NCBI RefSeq assembly: GCF_023062595.1
Contig: NZ_JALLAN010000019.1
Coordinates: 29,269-93,268, forward strand
Direction of reading: 5' to 3'
Length of the DNA stretch: 64,000 nucleotides
DNA from: Arthrobacter rhizosphaerae
GTDB taxonomy: Bacteria > Actinomycetota > Actinomycetes > Actinomycetales > Micrococcaceae
Below the pieces are notes generated by a model that was not told the origin of the DNA, ran no database searches, and saw only the letters and a program-made list of their open reading frames with translations. Both the position numbers and the translations under genes were made by a program. Of this stretch, positions 24,981-33,132 are shown piece by piece. Numbering within the stretch: position 1 is the stretch's first letter; every line of letters begins with the position of its first letter.

Positions 24981-26315
24981 TTAGCTCTTGGGCCAGCTGC
25001 CTTCAATACTGTCGGCGACCTGCTTGGACGGAGTGCCGTTGATCCACGCCACAATTCCCTTCCAGAAGGAGTTGGAACCGACGGCTGCGGGCATCAGGTC
25101 AGAACCGTCGAAGCGGAATACCGTCGCGGGATCCTGAAGGAGCTCAACGGAAAGCTTGTCCAGCTCCGACTGGGCGTTCGCAGGATCGAGGCCCTTGTTG
25201 GCGCTGACTACACCACCGAGCTTGACCCTGTTGTTCGCGAATTCCGCGCTCGCCATGTACTGCAGGAAGGACTGAACCTCGGGGGTGTCCTTGTAGGCGC
25301 CTACCATCTCGCCGCCGCCGGTGATCGCCTTGCCCTTGCTCTCGTCGATCGCAGGGGTCATGAAGGCCCAAACGTCACCATCGGGAGCCACAACCGTACC
25401 TTCGGGCCAGTTAGCGGCCTGGAAGTTGGCCTGGTGGTGCATGGCGCACTGACCGTCAAGAACCGGCTGGCCAGCCTGTGCGAACCCGGTTGTCAGGATG
25501 GAACGGACGTCGCCGAAGCCACCATTGACGTAGGCCGGGTTAAGCAGGATCTCGCCGGTCTTGTCCATAGCGGAAACAATGCGGGGATCGTTGAACGGGA
25601 TCTGGTGGGCGATCCACTGGTCGTACACCTCAGGGCCTGCCTCACGAAGGACGACGTCCTCGATCCAGTCGGTACCCGGCCAACCTGTGGCCTCACCGGA
25701 CTCGAAGCCCGCACACCACGGCTTCATGGCACCGTCGTCCGCGATCGTCTTTGTCAGGGCCATCATTTCGTCAAAGGTCTTGGGAACTTCCCAGCCCTTT
25801 TCCTCGAATGTCTTGGGCGCGTACCACACGAAGCCCTTAACGTTGGCAAGCATTGGGGCCGCATAGAACGTTCCGTTGACGGTTCCGTACTTCTTCCAGT
25901 CGGCCGACCAGTTTTCGTCCACGAGGTCTGAGACGGCCTTCGGAGCCGGCTTCAGGTTGCTGGCCTGAGCGGCCAACAAACCGGGCTGCGGGAAGATCGC
26001 AACGTCCGGCGGGTTTCCGGCCTGGGCGCGCACACCGATCTGCGTTTCGAATTCCTTGCTGCCTTCGTATTTGACCGTGATGCCGGTGCATTCTTCGAAG
26101 TCCGACCAGGCTGTCTCTAGGTTCGTGGCTTCAATGTCAACGATGGTCGAGTAAACCGAAACGGTCTTGCCTTCGTGCTTGCCGTAATCGGAGTAGGCGG
26201 AGCAATCAGCAGCCTCGCCACCCCCGCCGCCACCAGTTTCAGGACTACATGCCGTAACGGTTAGGGCCAGGACACCGACCGCTGCGGCCGGAATTAGGAA
26301 CTTTGGGCTTTTCAT
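24981..26315 (-). CDS. Sugar ABC transporter substrate-binding lipoprotein
   Basis: A 444-residue family-1 extracellular binding protein anchored by a lipid. The N-terminal signal ends in the lipobox LTAC (Cys23), followed by a Gly-rich linker. The mature domain has the usual segments (ITVKYEGSKEFETQIGVRAQ, NPPDVAIFPQPGLL, WAFMTPAIDES). It captures the sugar outside the membrane for the two downstream permeases. ATG 26315 places the signal peptide at the start; 20 extra upstream codons do not fit one. It is transcribed from the promoter that carries a LacI-type operator at 26403-26416. Confidence 0.92.
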   Translation of the reverse strand: MKSPKFLIPAAAVGVLALTVTACSPETGGGGGGEAADCSAYSDYGKHEGKTVSVYSTIVDIEATNLETAWSDFEECTGITVKYEGSKEFETQIGVRAQAGNPPDVAIFPQPGLLAAQASNLKPAPKAVSDLVDENWSADWKKYGTVNGTFYAAPMLANVKGFVWYAPKTFEEKGWEVPKTFDEMMALTKTIADDGAMKPWCAGFESGEATGWPGTDWIEDVVLREAGPEVYDQWIAHQIPFNDPRIVSAMDKTGEILLNPAYVNGGFGDVRSILTTGFAQAGQPVLDGQCAMHHQANFQAANWPEGTVVAPDGDVWAFMTPAIDESKGKAITGGGEMVGAYKDTPEVQSFLQYMASAEFANNRVKLGGVVSANKGLDPANAQSELDKLSVELLQDPATVFRFDGSDLMPAAVGSNSFWKGIVAWINGTPSKQVADSIEGSWPKS

Positions 26316-26402
26316 TACTGGAGACTCCTCGCTGAGTGACAAGAGAAAATCGCGGTGCAGACTTTGTGACCTCAATCACCCTAGTAAGCCTACGTATCGA
26401 AA

Positions 26403-26416
26403 TGCAAGCGTTTACA
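26403..26416. promoter_or_regulatory. LacI/GalR-type operator upstream of the sugar ABC operon
   Basis: Read on the minus strand, TGTAAACGCTTGCA matches the CG-centred LacI-family pattern TGCAAACGTTTGCA at 12 of 14 positions. It lies about 88 bases before the binding-protein start. The octamer TATCGAAA occurs on both sides of it. Confidence 0.6.
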
Positions 26417-26469
26417 CAAAGCTTTATCGAAAGGAGACCTGATCATCAGAATCCCAACAGGAAGCTCGG

Positions 26470-27081
26470 CTAGCGGACGCGTTCGGCCCTGCTGAAACGG
26501 GCACGAGTGCCTGCCCCAAGGTGAAGCAACACGGGGGTATGTTTGCCGATAACAAGGTCCAGGGCCTCGACGAGCGCCGAAACCTCGGCCGCCAAGACGT
26601 TCGGAGCCACGCCCAGGCGCGGCTGCAACCTGATTCTTAAGGCAGGTTCCCCGCGGATCTGGTACGTCGCTACAGATACACCGGCGAGATCCGGACGGTC
26701 GGCAAGGGCTGCCTTCAGCGCCTGCTCCGCAACGCCGCCCCCGATCCTAAGATCACCGGGCACATCGCCGGGATCCTCCTCAAACAGGATGAGATCCGCC
26801 CGGCCCTTACCCTGTTGGGCAATCCACGCCACCATGGCACCGATCAGCAGCACCAACAGAAGCACCAGCAGGATCCACACCCAGCTCTCCTGACGGCCGG
26901 GAAACCTGGTCTGGTCAAATAACTGCTGGGCTCCGGACCACAATCCTGCCGACCACGACTGCCACCACGAGGCCACGGCAGGCACGCTTGCCAGCAGAGC
27001 CAGGAGGGCGCCGATAACCAACAAAATCAGACCCAGTAAGCCGATCAGGATCCGGTTGAGAAGCCGGGGAGTGCTGTTCAT
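26470..27081 (-). CDS. AmaP-like alkaline-shock membrane anchor protein
   Basis: A 203-residue membrane protein with two N-terminal transmembrane helices (about 8-38 and 67-92). They are followed by a cytosolic Asp23-like alpha/beta domain (ISx-like strand around GGVAEQALKAALADRPDLAG). AmaP anchors Asp23-family proteins at the membrane in Firmicutes (family knowledge). This is the last gene of a five-gene operon holding two Asp23-type proteins and two other small membrane proteins. It overlaps the gene before it by 4 bases. Confidence 0.72.
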   Translation of the reverse strand: MNSTPRLLNRILIGLLGLILLVIGALLALLASVPAVASWWQSWSAGLWSGAQQLFDQTRFPGRQESWVWILLVLLLVLLIGAMVAWIAQQGKGRADLILFEEDPGDVPGDLRIGGGVAEQALKAALADRPDLAGVSVATYQIRGEPALRIRLQPRLGVAPNVLAAEVSALVEALDLVIGKHTPVLLHLGAGTRARFSRAERVR

Positions 27082-27773
27082 GCTCCCACCACCCCGGACG
27101 TCGCCAGGTTCACCCGAACCTCGGGCATGGGCGACGGCGCCATGCGAGTGAGTTCATCCTGCACAGCCGCCAAAACGTCGTCGTGCCTGACGGGCACGCC
27201 GGACGTCGGGCGGACATTTACCACTGCCTGATGCCTGGACACGACCACCATCACCTGTTCCGGAGTCACGTTGGCGGCGAGCCGGGCGCGTCTGGCCAGC
27301 GCGGCGGCAATGATTTCATCGTCCACCAGCACGCCCGCGCGGGGATCCTGGAGGATATGCCGGGCTTTGCGCCCCGGCAGCACTGCGCTGAGGAAGAAAA
27401 ACAGTCCAGCCATGAACACCACGCCTCCTGTCACTCCCAGCAGGAGTGGCGGGATGCCTTCAGGGAGGGCGACTATCCGGTGGGCGGCGGTCTGCGGATC
27501 GATAAGCCAGGGAGGCTGCCCGATGGCCCGCACAGCCGCCTCCAAGAGCGCATAAGCGCAAAGAATGATCACCAGCACGCCGGCAACAACCGCAACACCG
27601 GCCCTTGACGACTGTGTTTCGCGCTGGAGGATCCATGGCATCAAGGAACCAGGGACGCCGTTTGTCCCACCTGCCTCCTGCCACTCCCCCTCATGCGTCG
27701 CCATGACTTCGGTGTCTTGCGCCCCTGCCGCAGTTTGGGCTTCGCCCGGGTTGTTTCCGTAGGCATGGCTCAC
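27078..27773 (-). CDS. Two-TM membrane protein of the Asp23 operon (DUF6286-like)
   Basis: A 231-residue protein. The N-terminal 50 residues are polar and acidic, then come two hydrophobic segments (about 60-80 and 105-130) and a C-terminal cytosolic domain (VTPEQVMVVVSRHQAVVNVR and VRHDDVLAAVQDELTRM). It resembles the DUF6286 proteins of actinobacterial Asp23 operons. Both ends overlap neighbouring genes by 4 bases. Its job is unknown; it probably forms part of an envelope scaffold with the Asp23 proteins. Confidence 0.65.
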   Translation of the reverse strand: MSHAYGNNPGEAQTAAGAQDTEVMATHEGEWQEAGGTNGVPGSLMPWILQRETQSSRAGVAVVAGVLVIILCAYALLEAAVRAIGQPPWLIDPQTAAHRIVALPEGIPPLLLGVTGGVVFMAGLFFFLSAVLPGRKARHILQDPRAGVLVDDEIIAAALARRARLAANVTPEQVMVVVSRHQAVVNVRPTSGVPVRHDDVLAAVQDELTRMAPSPMPEVRVNLATSGVVGA

Positions 27774-28153
27774 AGCACCCGCCCCCTTTCGGAAACAGCT
27801 GTTCCGCTGATTCTGATATCCACGCGGCTCAGCTGAGCTCCGCTGAGTTCCATCACGCGATCCAGGATGACCGACTTGGCAGCCACAGCCCTGTCCCGGA
27901 TGGAACCGCCAGAGACGGCCACGCGTTCCGGATTCCGCAGCACCGAAGCCAACGGCGGGATCCTGATGGGGGAAACCAGCGACAGCGCAAGCAGGCCGTC
28001 GTCGTCGGACCAGTCAGCCCGGACATCGTGGGCCTCGACCCCCAGGGCCTCGGCGGCCGCTGCACGGGCCAGACTGGTGAGCGCTTGGGTGCTGATCCTG
28101 TTGTGCCCCTCCAGTATCCGGCCCTGCTCTGTCATCGGGGCCGTACTGCTCAT
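27770..28153 (-). CDS. Small Asp23/Gls24-like protein
   Basis: A 127-residue cytosolic protein. The pattern GHNRISTQALTSLARAAAAE, then DVRADWSDDDGLLALSLVSPI and a C-terminal helix plus strand LSRVDIRISG, resembles an Asp23 fold. It has no signal peptide. It overlaps the genes on both sides by 4 bases, which indicates a translationally coupled operon. It probably partners the longer Asp23 homologue at the start of the operon (inference). Confidence 0.6.
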   Translation of the reverse strand: MSSTAPMTEQGRILEGHNRISTQALTSLARAAAAEALGVEAHDVRADWSDDDGLLALSLVSPIRIPPLASVLRNPERVAVSGGSIRDRAVAAKSVILDRVMELSGAQLSRVDIRISGTAVSERGRVL

Positions 28154-28341
28154 GATGAAGAGCGCCGGCCCGTAATGGCGTCCATGACGCTGCGCAGATC
28201 GAGTTTCCCTTCAGCCGCGCGGCCCAGCAGGGCCCCGATGCCCATAAAAAGGAGGGAACCCAGGAAGCCCCAGACTCCGAACTCGAAAGACATGAAGGCG
28301 ACGAAGGCGCCCATTGCAATTCCGGCAACTGTCAGGCTCAT
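28150..28341 (-). CDS. Small membrane protein of the Asp23 operon (DUF2273-like)
   Basis: A 63-residue protein with one or two short hydrophobic helices rich in Gly and Phe (GAFVAFMSFEFGVWGFLGSL), then a basic tail LDLRSVMDAITGRR. Small DUF2273 membrane proteins accompany AmaP and Asp23 in Gram-positives (family knowledge). It overlaps its neighbours by 4 bases at both ends. Confidence 0.65.
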   Translation of the reverse strand: MSLTVAGIAMGAFVAFMSFEFGVWGFLGSLLFMGIGALLGRAAEGKLDLRSVMDAITGRRSSS

Positions 28342-28832
28342 GGGATTGCCTCTCTCTCCGGACGGCTTCCCGGAGCTGCCGGGGCGTTGAGTACTGGACG
28401 TGGCTCCGGGGTTGTTCCAGGCTTCACCGGTCCCGGTACATAAATGTCATTGATCTCGACGTTGACTTCGATGACCTGCAGCCCCACAAGCTCTTCCACC
28501 GCTGAATAGACGGCGGAACGCACCTGATTGGCAAGGGAATGAAGCGGGGTGCCATAGACCGCCACCAGGTTGAGGTCCACGGCGACCTGGGTCTCACCTA
28601 CTTCAGCATGGACACCTGCGGCGTGGTCCGAACTGCCTACAGCGTCTCGGATAGCACCCAAGGCACGCGAGGGTCCCGTCCCCAGGGAATAGACCCCGGG
28701 CACCGCCCGTGCGGCGATGCCGGCAACTTTTGCCACTGCGGTCTCGGAAATGACGGTACGTCCACCACCCGGTACTGCAGCGGCGGCGTCCGCGCGGACC
28801 CCCTGGCCGGGTTGTGGGTTCTGGTATTCCAT
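28338..28832 (-). CDS. Asp23/Gls24-family envelope stress response protein
   Basis: A 164-residue cytosolic protein and first gene of the envelope-stress operon. It shows the family pattern GRTVISETAVAKVAGIAARA, VPGVYSLG, VAVDLNLVAVYGTPL and VEVNVEINDIYVPG. The flanks (about 1-25 and 135-164) are Pro/Ala/Gly-rich and disordered. Asp23 proteins coat the inner face of the membrane and matter in cell-wall stress (family knowledge). ATG 28832 has GGGGAG about 7 bases upstream. It is separated by 119 bases from the lipoprotein gene upstream. Confidence 0.85.
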   Translation of the reverse strand: MEYQNPQPGQGVRADAAAAVPGGGRTVISETAVAKVAGIAARAVPGVYSLGTGPSRALGAIRDAVGSSDHAAGVHAEVGETQVAVDLNLVAVYGTPLHSLANQVRSAVYSAVEELVGLQVIEVNVEINDIYVPGPVKPGTTPEPRPVLNAPAAPGSRPEREAIP

Positions 28833-28951
28833 CGAGCACTCCCCTTCTCTTGGAACAACCCTATCCCTTGGCCCCGACAACCGCGCGGACCCCGGCCGAT
28901 GTGCCTGCGGGCCCATGCCCCTGGAGGAAGATCGCCGGCAGCTACCGCCCC

Positions 28952-29398
28952 CTATTTACAATTCGCGGCCAGCCAGGTTGTGACCGGCCCCATAGCATCG
29001 TTGAACTTCCCGCTGGAGAAGACGGTCTGGTCAGTGAGGCCTGCAACAGCCACTTCATTGAGGTGTTCGAAATCGGCCCTAACGCTGTCCGGCGCCTTCT
29101 CTGCGGTTTCCGCCAGTTCGGCCTTGAGCTGATCAAGTTCCTGGGTCTTGCCCTGCGCTGCCGACATCGGCAACAGGGATGCTCCCGTGGCCTGCTGGGA
29201 GATGGTGGTGCAGGCTTCAGCAGCGCTGGCGAAACCTCCGAAAGGACCGGAGGACTTGGTGGCGCTGGGTGTCGCGGAAGGAGCTGCAGCCTCGGACACG
29301 GGCGCATTGCCGGTACTGCTGGCTTGCGGTGCCGAGCAGGCCGACAGCGCGAGGACGGTGAACAGGGCGGCGGCAAGAGGGCGTGCAGAGATTTTCAC
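28952..29398 (-). CDS. Small Ser/Ala-rich lipoprotein of unknown function
   Basis: A 148-residue exported lipoprotein. The signal ends in the lipobox LSAC (Cys21), followed by a low-complexity Ala/Ser/Thr/Pro linker (about 22-50) and a compact helical domain starting at AAEACTTISQQATG and ending LAANCK. The two cysteines in the domain may form a disulfide. I recognise no family. The start is GTG 29398, with only a weak ribosome site, so it may be expressed poorly or from another start. It lies upstream of the Asp23 operon. Confidence 0.7.
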   Translation of the reverse strand: MKISARPLAAALFTVLALSACSAPQASSTGNAPVSEAAAPSATPSATKSSGPFGGFASAAEACTTISQQATGASLLPMSAAQGKTQELDQLKAELAETAEKAPDSVRADFEHLNEVAVAGLTDQTVFSSGKFNDAMGPVTTWLAANCK

Positions 29399-29593
29399 AA
29401 GTCACATTTCTGTTGAGGATAGTTTTCTGTTGAAAGTGCACCACCGGCCGTTTACGACGCTGGCGGCAGCATATGTCCCCGGCGTGCGAGTCTAGCCCGG
29501 AATGCCGTCCGGTTTCCAAGCGGCCTGACTTGTGGAAGGCCTCTGATGCTGGAAACACGGGCATTCAGCCGTAAGAAATGGGGGCACAGGGAA

Positions 29594-29651
29594 GGGCCGA
29601 CGACGGCTGGGGGGGAGCCTCGGTCTCAGAAGGCTCTGCCATCGTCGGCCC
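29594..29651. repeat. 14-bp inverted repeat in the gap upstream of the tRNA cluster end
   Basis: GGGCCGACGACGGC (29594-29607) and GCCATCGTCGGCCC (29638-29651) pair with one mismatch. An inner GAGCCT/AGGCTC stem lies between them. It sits in the 500-base stretch 29399-29900, which holds no gene I can support. Confidence 0.45.
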
Positions 29652-29900
29652 CGTCAATCTCCCGGCCGTAACCTGGGAAACCCTTGCGAGACCTAAGCAC
29701 CTGGCCGAAACGTCCCGGTTTTTTCGGGGTCGCCACCAGTTGCCGTTCTCATTTAATCTCGCAGGGGTACCCGTCCACACGCGTAGTGTGTACTCGTTTT
29801 TTTGGCCAGATAGAGGCCGCACCACTTGCTTTTTTCCAGTGGTCCGAACGGCTTGGGCAACTGCGCTGATCCAGGCCTTTCTCCAACCTTGGACCGGCGC

Positions 29901-29938
29901 TTAAAGAAGAAAAGCACCAGTTCCGAAGAACTGATGCT
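29901..29938 (-). terminator. Intrinsic terminator of the tRNA operon
   Basis: On the minus strand AGCATCAGTTC-TTCG-GAACTGGTGCT forms an 11-bp stem closed by a UUCG tetraloop. It is followed by TTTCTTCTTT. It begins 9 bases after the 3' end of tRNA-Phe. Confidence 0.85.
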
Positions 29939-29947
29939 TCCCAGTGG

Positions 29948-30020
29948 TGGCTCCGACCGGCGTCGATCCGGTGACCTTTCGATTTTCAGTCGAACGCTCT
30001 ACCAACTGAGCTACAGAGCC
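29948..30020 (-). tRNA. tRNA-Phe (GAA)
   Basis: The minus strand gives a 73-base cloverleaf starting GGCTCTGTAGCTCAGTTGGT. The anticodon loop is ACTGAAAAT (anticodon GAA), the T-arm reads GGATCGACGCC, and the acceptor 3' strand is CGGAGCC plus A. It is the last tRNA of the Glu-Asp-Phe cluster. CCA is not fully encoded. Confidence 0.95.
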
Positions 30021-30068
30021 TAGGTGACATGTCACCATGACAGCCGGAATTTCTTCTGGCAATCAGAG

Positions 30069-30142
30069 CGACCCTGACGGGACTTGAACCCGCGACCTCC
30101 GCCGTGACAGGGCGGCGCGCTAACCAACTGCGCTACAGGGCC
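30069..30142 (-). tRNA. tRNA-Asp (GTC)
   Basis: The minus strand begins GGCCCTGTAGCGCAGTTGGT. The anticodon arm CGCCCTGTCACGGCG gives GTC, the T-arm GGGTTCAAGTCCC is canonical, and the acceptor strand CAGGGTC plus G closes the stem. It is the middle gene of the cluster. A perfect palindrome GGTGACATGTCACC lies in the spacer toward tRNA-Phe (30023-30036). Confidence 0.95.
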
Positions 30143-30239
30143 TTGCTTTTTTCTTGCTTTTCTGCAGTATCACTACCGCAAATTTTCAAGGCTTTTAGCC
30201 TACCAGACTTTCACATCCGGTTTGACCGCGTTCCTTGCG

Positions 30240-30312
30240 TACCCCCAACGGGATTCGAACCCGTGCCGCCGCCGTGAAAGGGCGGTGTCCTAGGCCGCTA
30301 GACGATGGGGGC
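30240..30312 (-). tRNA. tRNA-Glu (TTC)
   Basis: The minus strand begins GCCCCCATCGTCTAGCGG. The anticodon arm CGCCCTTTCACGGCG gives TTC, the T-arm is GGGTTCGAATCCC, and the acceptor 3' strand is TGGGGGT plus A. It is the first transcribed tRNA of the cluster; the promoter must lie in 30313-30551. Confidence 0.95.
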
Positions 30313-30551
30313 CAGAACTCAATCCGCCTGAACGAGGGCAAAAATTAAGGGCCGAAGCCTTCCGTTTTTGTCCTTTCGTTTCCGTCGAACTGGACCTATA
30401 AAACTATAGGGGCAACCCCGGGATTATCCAAAATTGGCGAGATGGGGCCTTTGTCACAGGAGCTAACAGCTCTTGGAAGTTGGCAGTTTTTCGGGTAGAC
30501 ATGGCCGATTTCCGCCAGCCGTTCTGTCCCTGCGGCGGTTAGATTAGCCTC

Positions 30552-31529
30552 ATGGCAAGCACAGCCGAAACGAATCCCGCGCAACCGCCCCGCTCCCAAG
30601 AGGTGCCCGCGGCCGCGTCCACCCAGCAGGACATACCCACAGGCGCCATTCCCGCCGGCAAGGAGCCCATCAACAAGCGGGGCGTGGCCGCCGTCGTCAT
30701 CACCGTAGTCCTCTGGGCGTCCGCCTTCGTGGGCATCAGGGCCATAGGCCCCAGTTTCTCCCCCGGGCCGCTGACCCTTGGCAGGCTGGCGGTTGCCGCC
30801 GTCGTCCTGGGCCTGTTTGTGCTCCCCACGCTTCGCCGGCTGCCCCGTGGCCGCGAATGGTGGCCGATCCTTGCCTACGGCGTGATGTGGTTCGGCGGCT
30901 ACAACGTGGCCCTTAACGCCGCGGAGCACCTCCTGGACGCCGGTACCAGCGCGATGCTGATCAACGTCTCCCCCATCATCGTGGCGGTTCTGGCCGGCTT
31001 CATCCTGAAGGAAGGGTTTCCCCGCTGGCTGATCATTGGCAGCACCCTGGCGTTCGGCGGTGTGGCCATGATTGCCATTGGCTCGGGTCAAAGGTCGACG
31101 GCGGACGTGGTGGGTGTACTGCTCTGCCTCCTCGCCGCGGTGCTTGCGGCCGTCAGCGTCATCATCCAGAAACCAGTTCTGAGGAAGTTCCCTGCCGCCC
31201 AGGCAACGTGGTTCGGGATTATGGTCGGAACGGTGTGCTGCCTGCCTTTCACCGGGCAACTCATCACGGAGGTTCAGCAGGCGCCCATCCCGGCAACACT
31301 GGGCTTGCTTTATCTGGGGATCTTTCCCACAGCCATCGCGTTCACCACTTGGGCCTATGCACTGTCCCTGATCGACGCCGGCAAGATGGCCGCCACAACC
31401 TACCTCGTTCCCGGCACCACGATCCTGATCTCGTGGCTGATCCTGAGCGAAGTCCCCACCATTTGGGGTCTCATCGGCGGCATCATCTGCCTTGTGGGCG
31501 TGGGCCTGACGAGGCGCAGGTCCCGCTAG
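30552..31529 (+). CDS. EamA/DMT-family transporter
   Basis: Inner-membrane protein of 325 residues. It has about ten transmembrane helices in two EamA repeats, after a 35-residue polar N-terminus rich in Pro/Ala/Gln. Typical EamA stretches are VVLWASAFVGIRAIG, SPIIVAVLAGFILKE and the second-repeat FPTAIAFTTWAYAL and ILSEVPTIWGLIGG. The family exports amino acids and other metabolites (family knowledge); the substrate is unknown. The 240-base gap 30313-30551 before it contains the palindrome CCTATA-AAAC-TATAGG (30395-30410). Confidence 0.88.
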   Translation: MASTAETNPAQPPRSQEVPAAASTQQDIPTGAIPAGKEPINKRGVAAVVITVVLWASAFVGIRAIGPSFSPGPLTLGRLAVAAVVLGLFVLPTLRRLPRGREWWPILAYGVMWFGGYNVALNAAEHLLDAGTSAMLINVSPIIVAVLAGFILKEGFPRWLIIGSTLAFGGVAMIAIGSGQRSTADVVGVLLCLLAAVLAAVSVIIQKPVLRKFPAAQATWFGIMVGTVCCLPFTGQLITEVQQAPIPATLGLLYLGIFPTAIAFTTWAYALSLIDAGKMAATTYLVPGTTILISWLILSEVPTIWGLIGGIICLVGVGLTRRRSR

Positions 31530-31539
31530 AGTTCTGGGT

Positions 31540-31965
31540 ATGCAAGCAAACCTGCCGCCGGGCCTCCCGATCATCCCGGATGGCGGCGATTCCTCACCCT
31601 TTCCAATGTCCGCTGAGGATTTCGAGGCCGCCGTCAGCGCCGCCTTGGAGCGGATACCCGCTGATATTGCAAAGGCAATGGACAACGTGGCGGTGTTCAT
31701 CGACGACGATTACCTACCTCAACCCGGGGAAGACCCGGACACTGTGCTGTTGGGACTCTACGAAGGGGTACCCCTGACTGAACGGGACGGGTGGTGGGAC
31801 GCAGGATCACTACCTGACCGCATCACCATCTACCGGCAGCCCATCCTGGACATCTGCAGCTCGCGTGAAGAGGTGATCCAGGAGGTTGCCATCACTGTCA
31901 CCCACGAGGTTGCCCATCACTTTGGCATCAGCGACGAACGGCTCCACGAGCTGGGTTGGGGCTGA
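31540..31965 (+). CDS. Minimal zincin-type metallopeptidase family protein
   Basis: A 141-residue cytosolic protein with the zinc motif HEVAHHFGI (HExxH) near the C-terminus and an acidic ISDERLHELGWG ending. It matches the small zincin-like (DUF1025/PF06262) family, whose substrate is unknown. The preceding ITIYRQPILDICSSREEVIQ is the usual lead into the motif. The gene begins 10 bases after the EamA stop and is probably co-transcribed with it. Confidence 0.85.
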   Translation: MQANLPPGLPIIPDGGDSSPFPMSAEDFEAAVSAALERIPADIAKAMDNVAVFIDDDYLPQPGEDPDTVLLGLYEGVPLTERDGWWDAGSLPDRITIYRQPILDICSSREEVIQEVAITVTHEVAHHFGISDERLHELGWG

Positions 31966-32025
31966 TCAGCGGACGCGGTATTTCACCGCTCCGTCACCTG
32001 CGCCGTTAGGACTAGCCTTGTAGGC

Positions 32026-32946
32026 ATGGGACATGACCACGGCCACACACACGGAATGACGGCGACCGGGCGCCACCGAAACAGGCTGATAGCCGTCCTG
32101 GGCATCACCCTGGCAGTGGTCCTGATCCAGATAGCGGGCGGAATCGTTTCAGGTTCGCTGGCTCTGCTTGCTGACGCCGGCCACATGCTGTCCGACGCGG
32201 CCGGGGTTTTCATTGCGCTGTTGGCCGCCTGGATCGCCTCCCGTCCGGCGAGTGACCTCAGGACCTACGGCTACCAGCGGGCTGAAGTCCTTGCGGCCCT
32301 GGCCAACGCCTTGGTGCTGATAGTCATTTCCGTGGTCATTTTCATCGAAGCAATCCGCCGGTGGGGCTCCGAGCCCGAAGTCCAGACGGACATCATGCTC
32401 TACGCAGCCATCGTGGGCGCCGTTGCAAACCTGATCTCCCTCCTGATCCTGCGCAGCGCGCAGAAGGAAAGCCTCAACGTCCGCGGAGCGTACCTTGAAG
32501 TGCTGGGCGACCTGCTGGGGTCGTTCGCAGTTATCGCGGCGGCCCTTACCATCATGTTCACCGGGCTCCATGCTGCCGACACCATCGCCTCAATCATCAT
32601 CGCAATCATGATCCTGCCGCGCGCCTGGCACCTGCTGCGGGACGTGGTGGATGTCCTGCTGGAAGCAAGCCCGAAGGGCGTGGAGGTCCAGATGATCCGG
32701 GAGCACATCCTTTCTGTCTCAGGGGTGGTGGCTGTCCACGACATCCACATCTGGACCATCACTTCAGGCGTGCCCGTGTTCTCCGCCCATGTAGTGGTGG
32801 AGGACGAGTTGTTGAGCGCGGCAGGCGCCGACCAAGTCCTGGACAAACTGACCACCTGCCTTGGCTCCCACTTCGATACAGAGCACTGCACGTTCCAGTT
32901 GGAGCCTGCAAGCCATGCCGAACATGAGTCCCACCAGCATGCTTAA
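32026..32946 (+). CDS. Cation diffusion facilitator (CzcD/ZitB type) metal exporter
   Basis: Inner-membrane H+-coupled efflux protein of 306 residues for Zn2+ or a similar divalent ion. The N-terminus is His-rich (MGHDHGHTHG). TM2 carries HMLSD, and the C-terminal cytosolic domain has HDIHIWTITSG and the His-rich end SHAEHESHQHA. In TM5 the expected HxxxD reads EVLGD, that is Glu in place of His, which may change metal choice. No metal regulator lies next to it. ATG 32026 follows a 60-base gap after the peptidase gene. Confidence 0.9.
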   Translation: MGHDHGHTHGMTATGRHRNRLIAVLGITLAVVLIQIAGGIVSGSLALLADAGHMLSDAAGVFIALLAAWIASRPASDLRTYGYQRAEVLAALANALVLIVISVVIFIEAIRRWGSEPEVQTDIMLYAAIVGAVANLISLLILRSAQKESLNVRGAYLEVLGDLLGSFAVIAAALTIMFTGLHAADTIASIIIAIMILPRAWHLLRDVVDVLLEASPKGVEVQMIREHILSVSGVVAVHDIHIWTITSGVPVFSAHVVVEDELLSAAGADQVLDKLTTCLGSHFDTEHCTFQLEPASHAEHESHQHA

Positions 32947-33132
32947 GTCCGACACGCCGACGCCGCCTACGCACGTTCGCCACTGCGATTCTTTATGTTA
33001 AAGATGAGGCTCTTGTTGCCAAAGTGGTTTTAGAGCACGTACCCTCGGGTTTGCTGCACCATTCGCCGAGGGACTTTCTGCGCGCAGAACCTGCACCTCG
33101 TTCGCTGAAGCCCGACACGACGAGGTTTGCCC

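Noticed and set aside
29948..30312. tRNA genes as a phage or island attachment site
   Set aside because: No integrase gene and no repeated tRNA 3' fragment is found nearby; the three tRNAs are intact.
30396..31700. 434-codon open frame on the minus strand opposite the EamA transporter
   Set aside because: Low-complexity Gly/Asp/Gln/His composition. The plus strand encodes a normal EamA protein and a zincin.
32947..33132. Possible c-di-AMP-type riboswitch upstream of the NlpC/P60 gene
   Set aside because: Such riboswitches often precede wall-hydrolase genes in actinobacteria, but the conserved core motifs are not present here. Only short local hairpins are visible.
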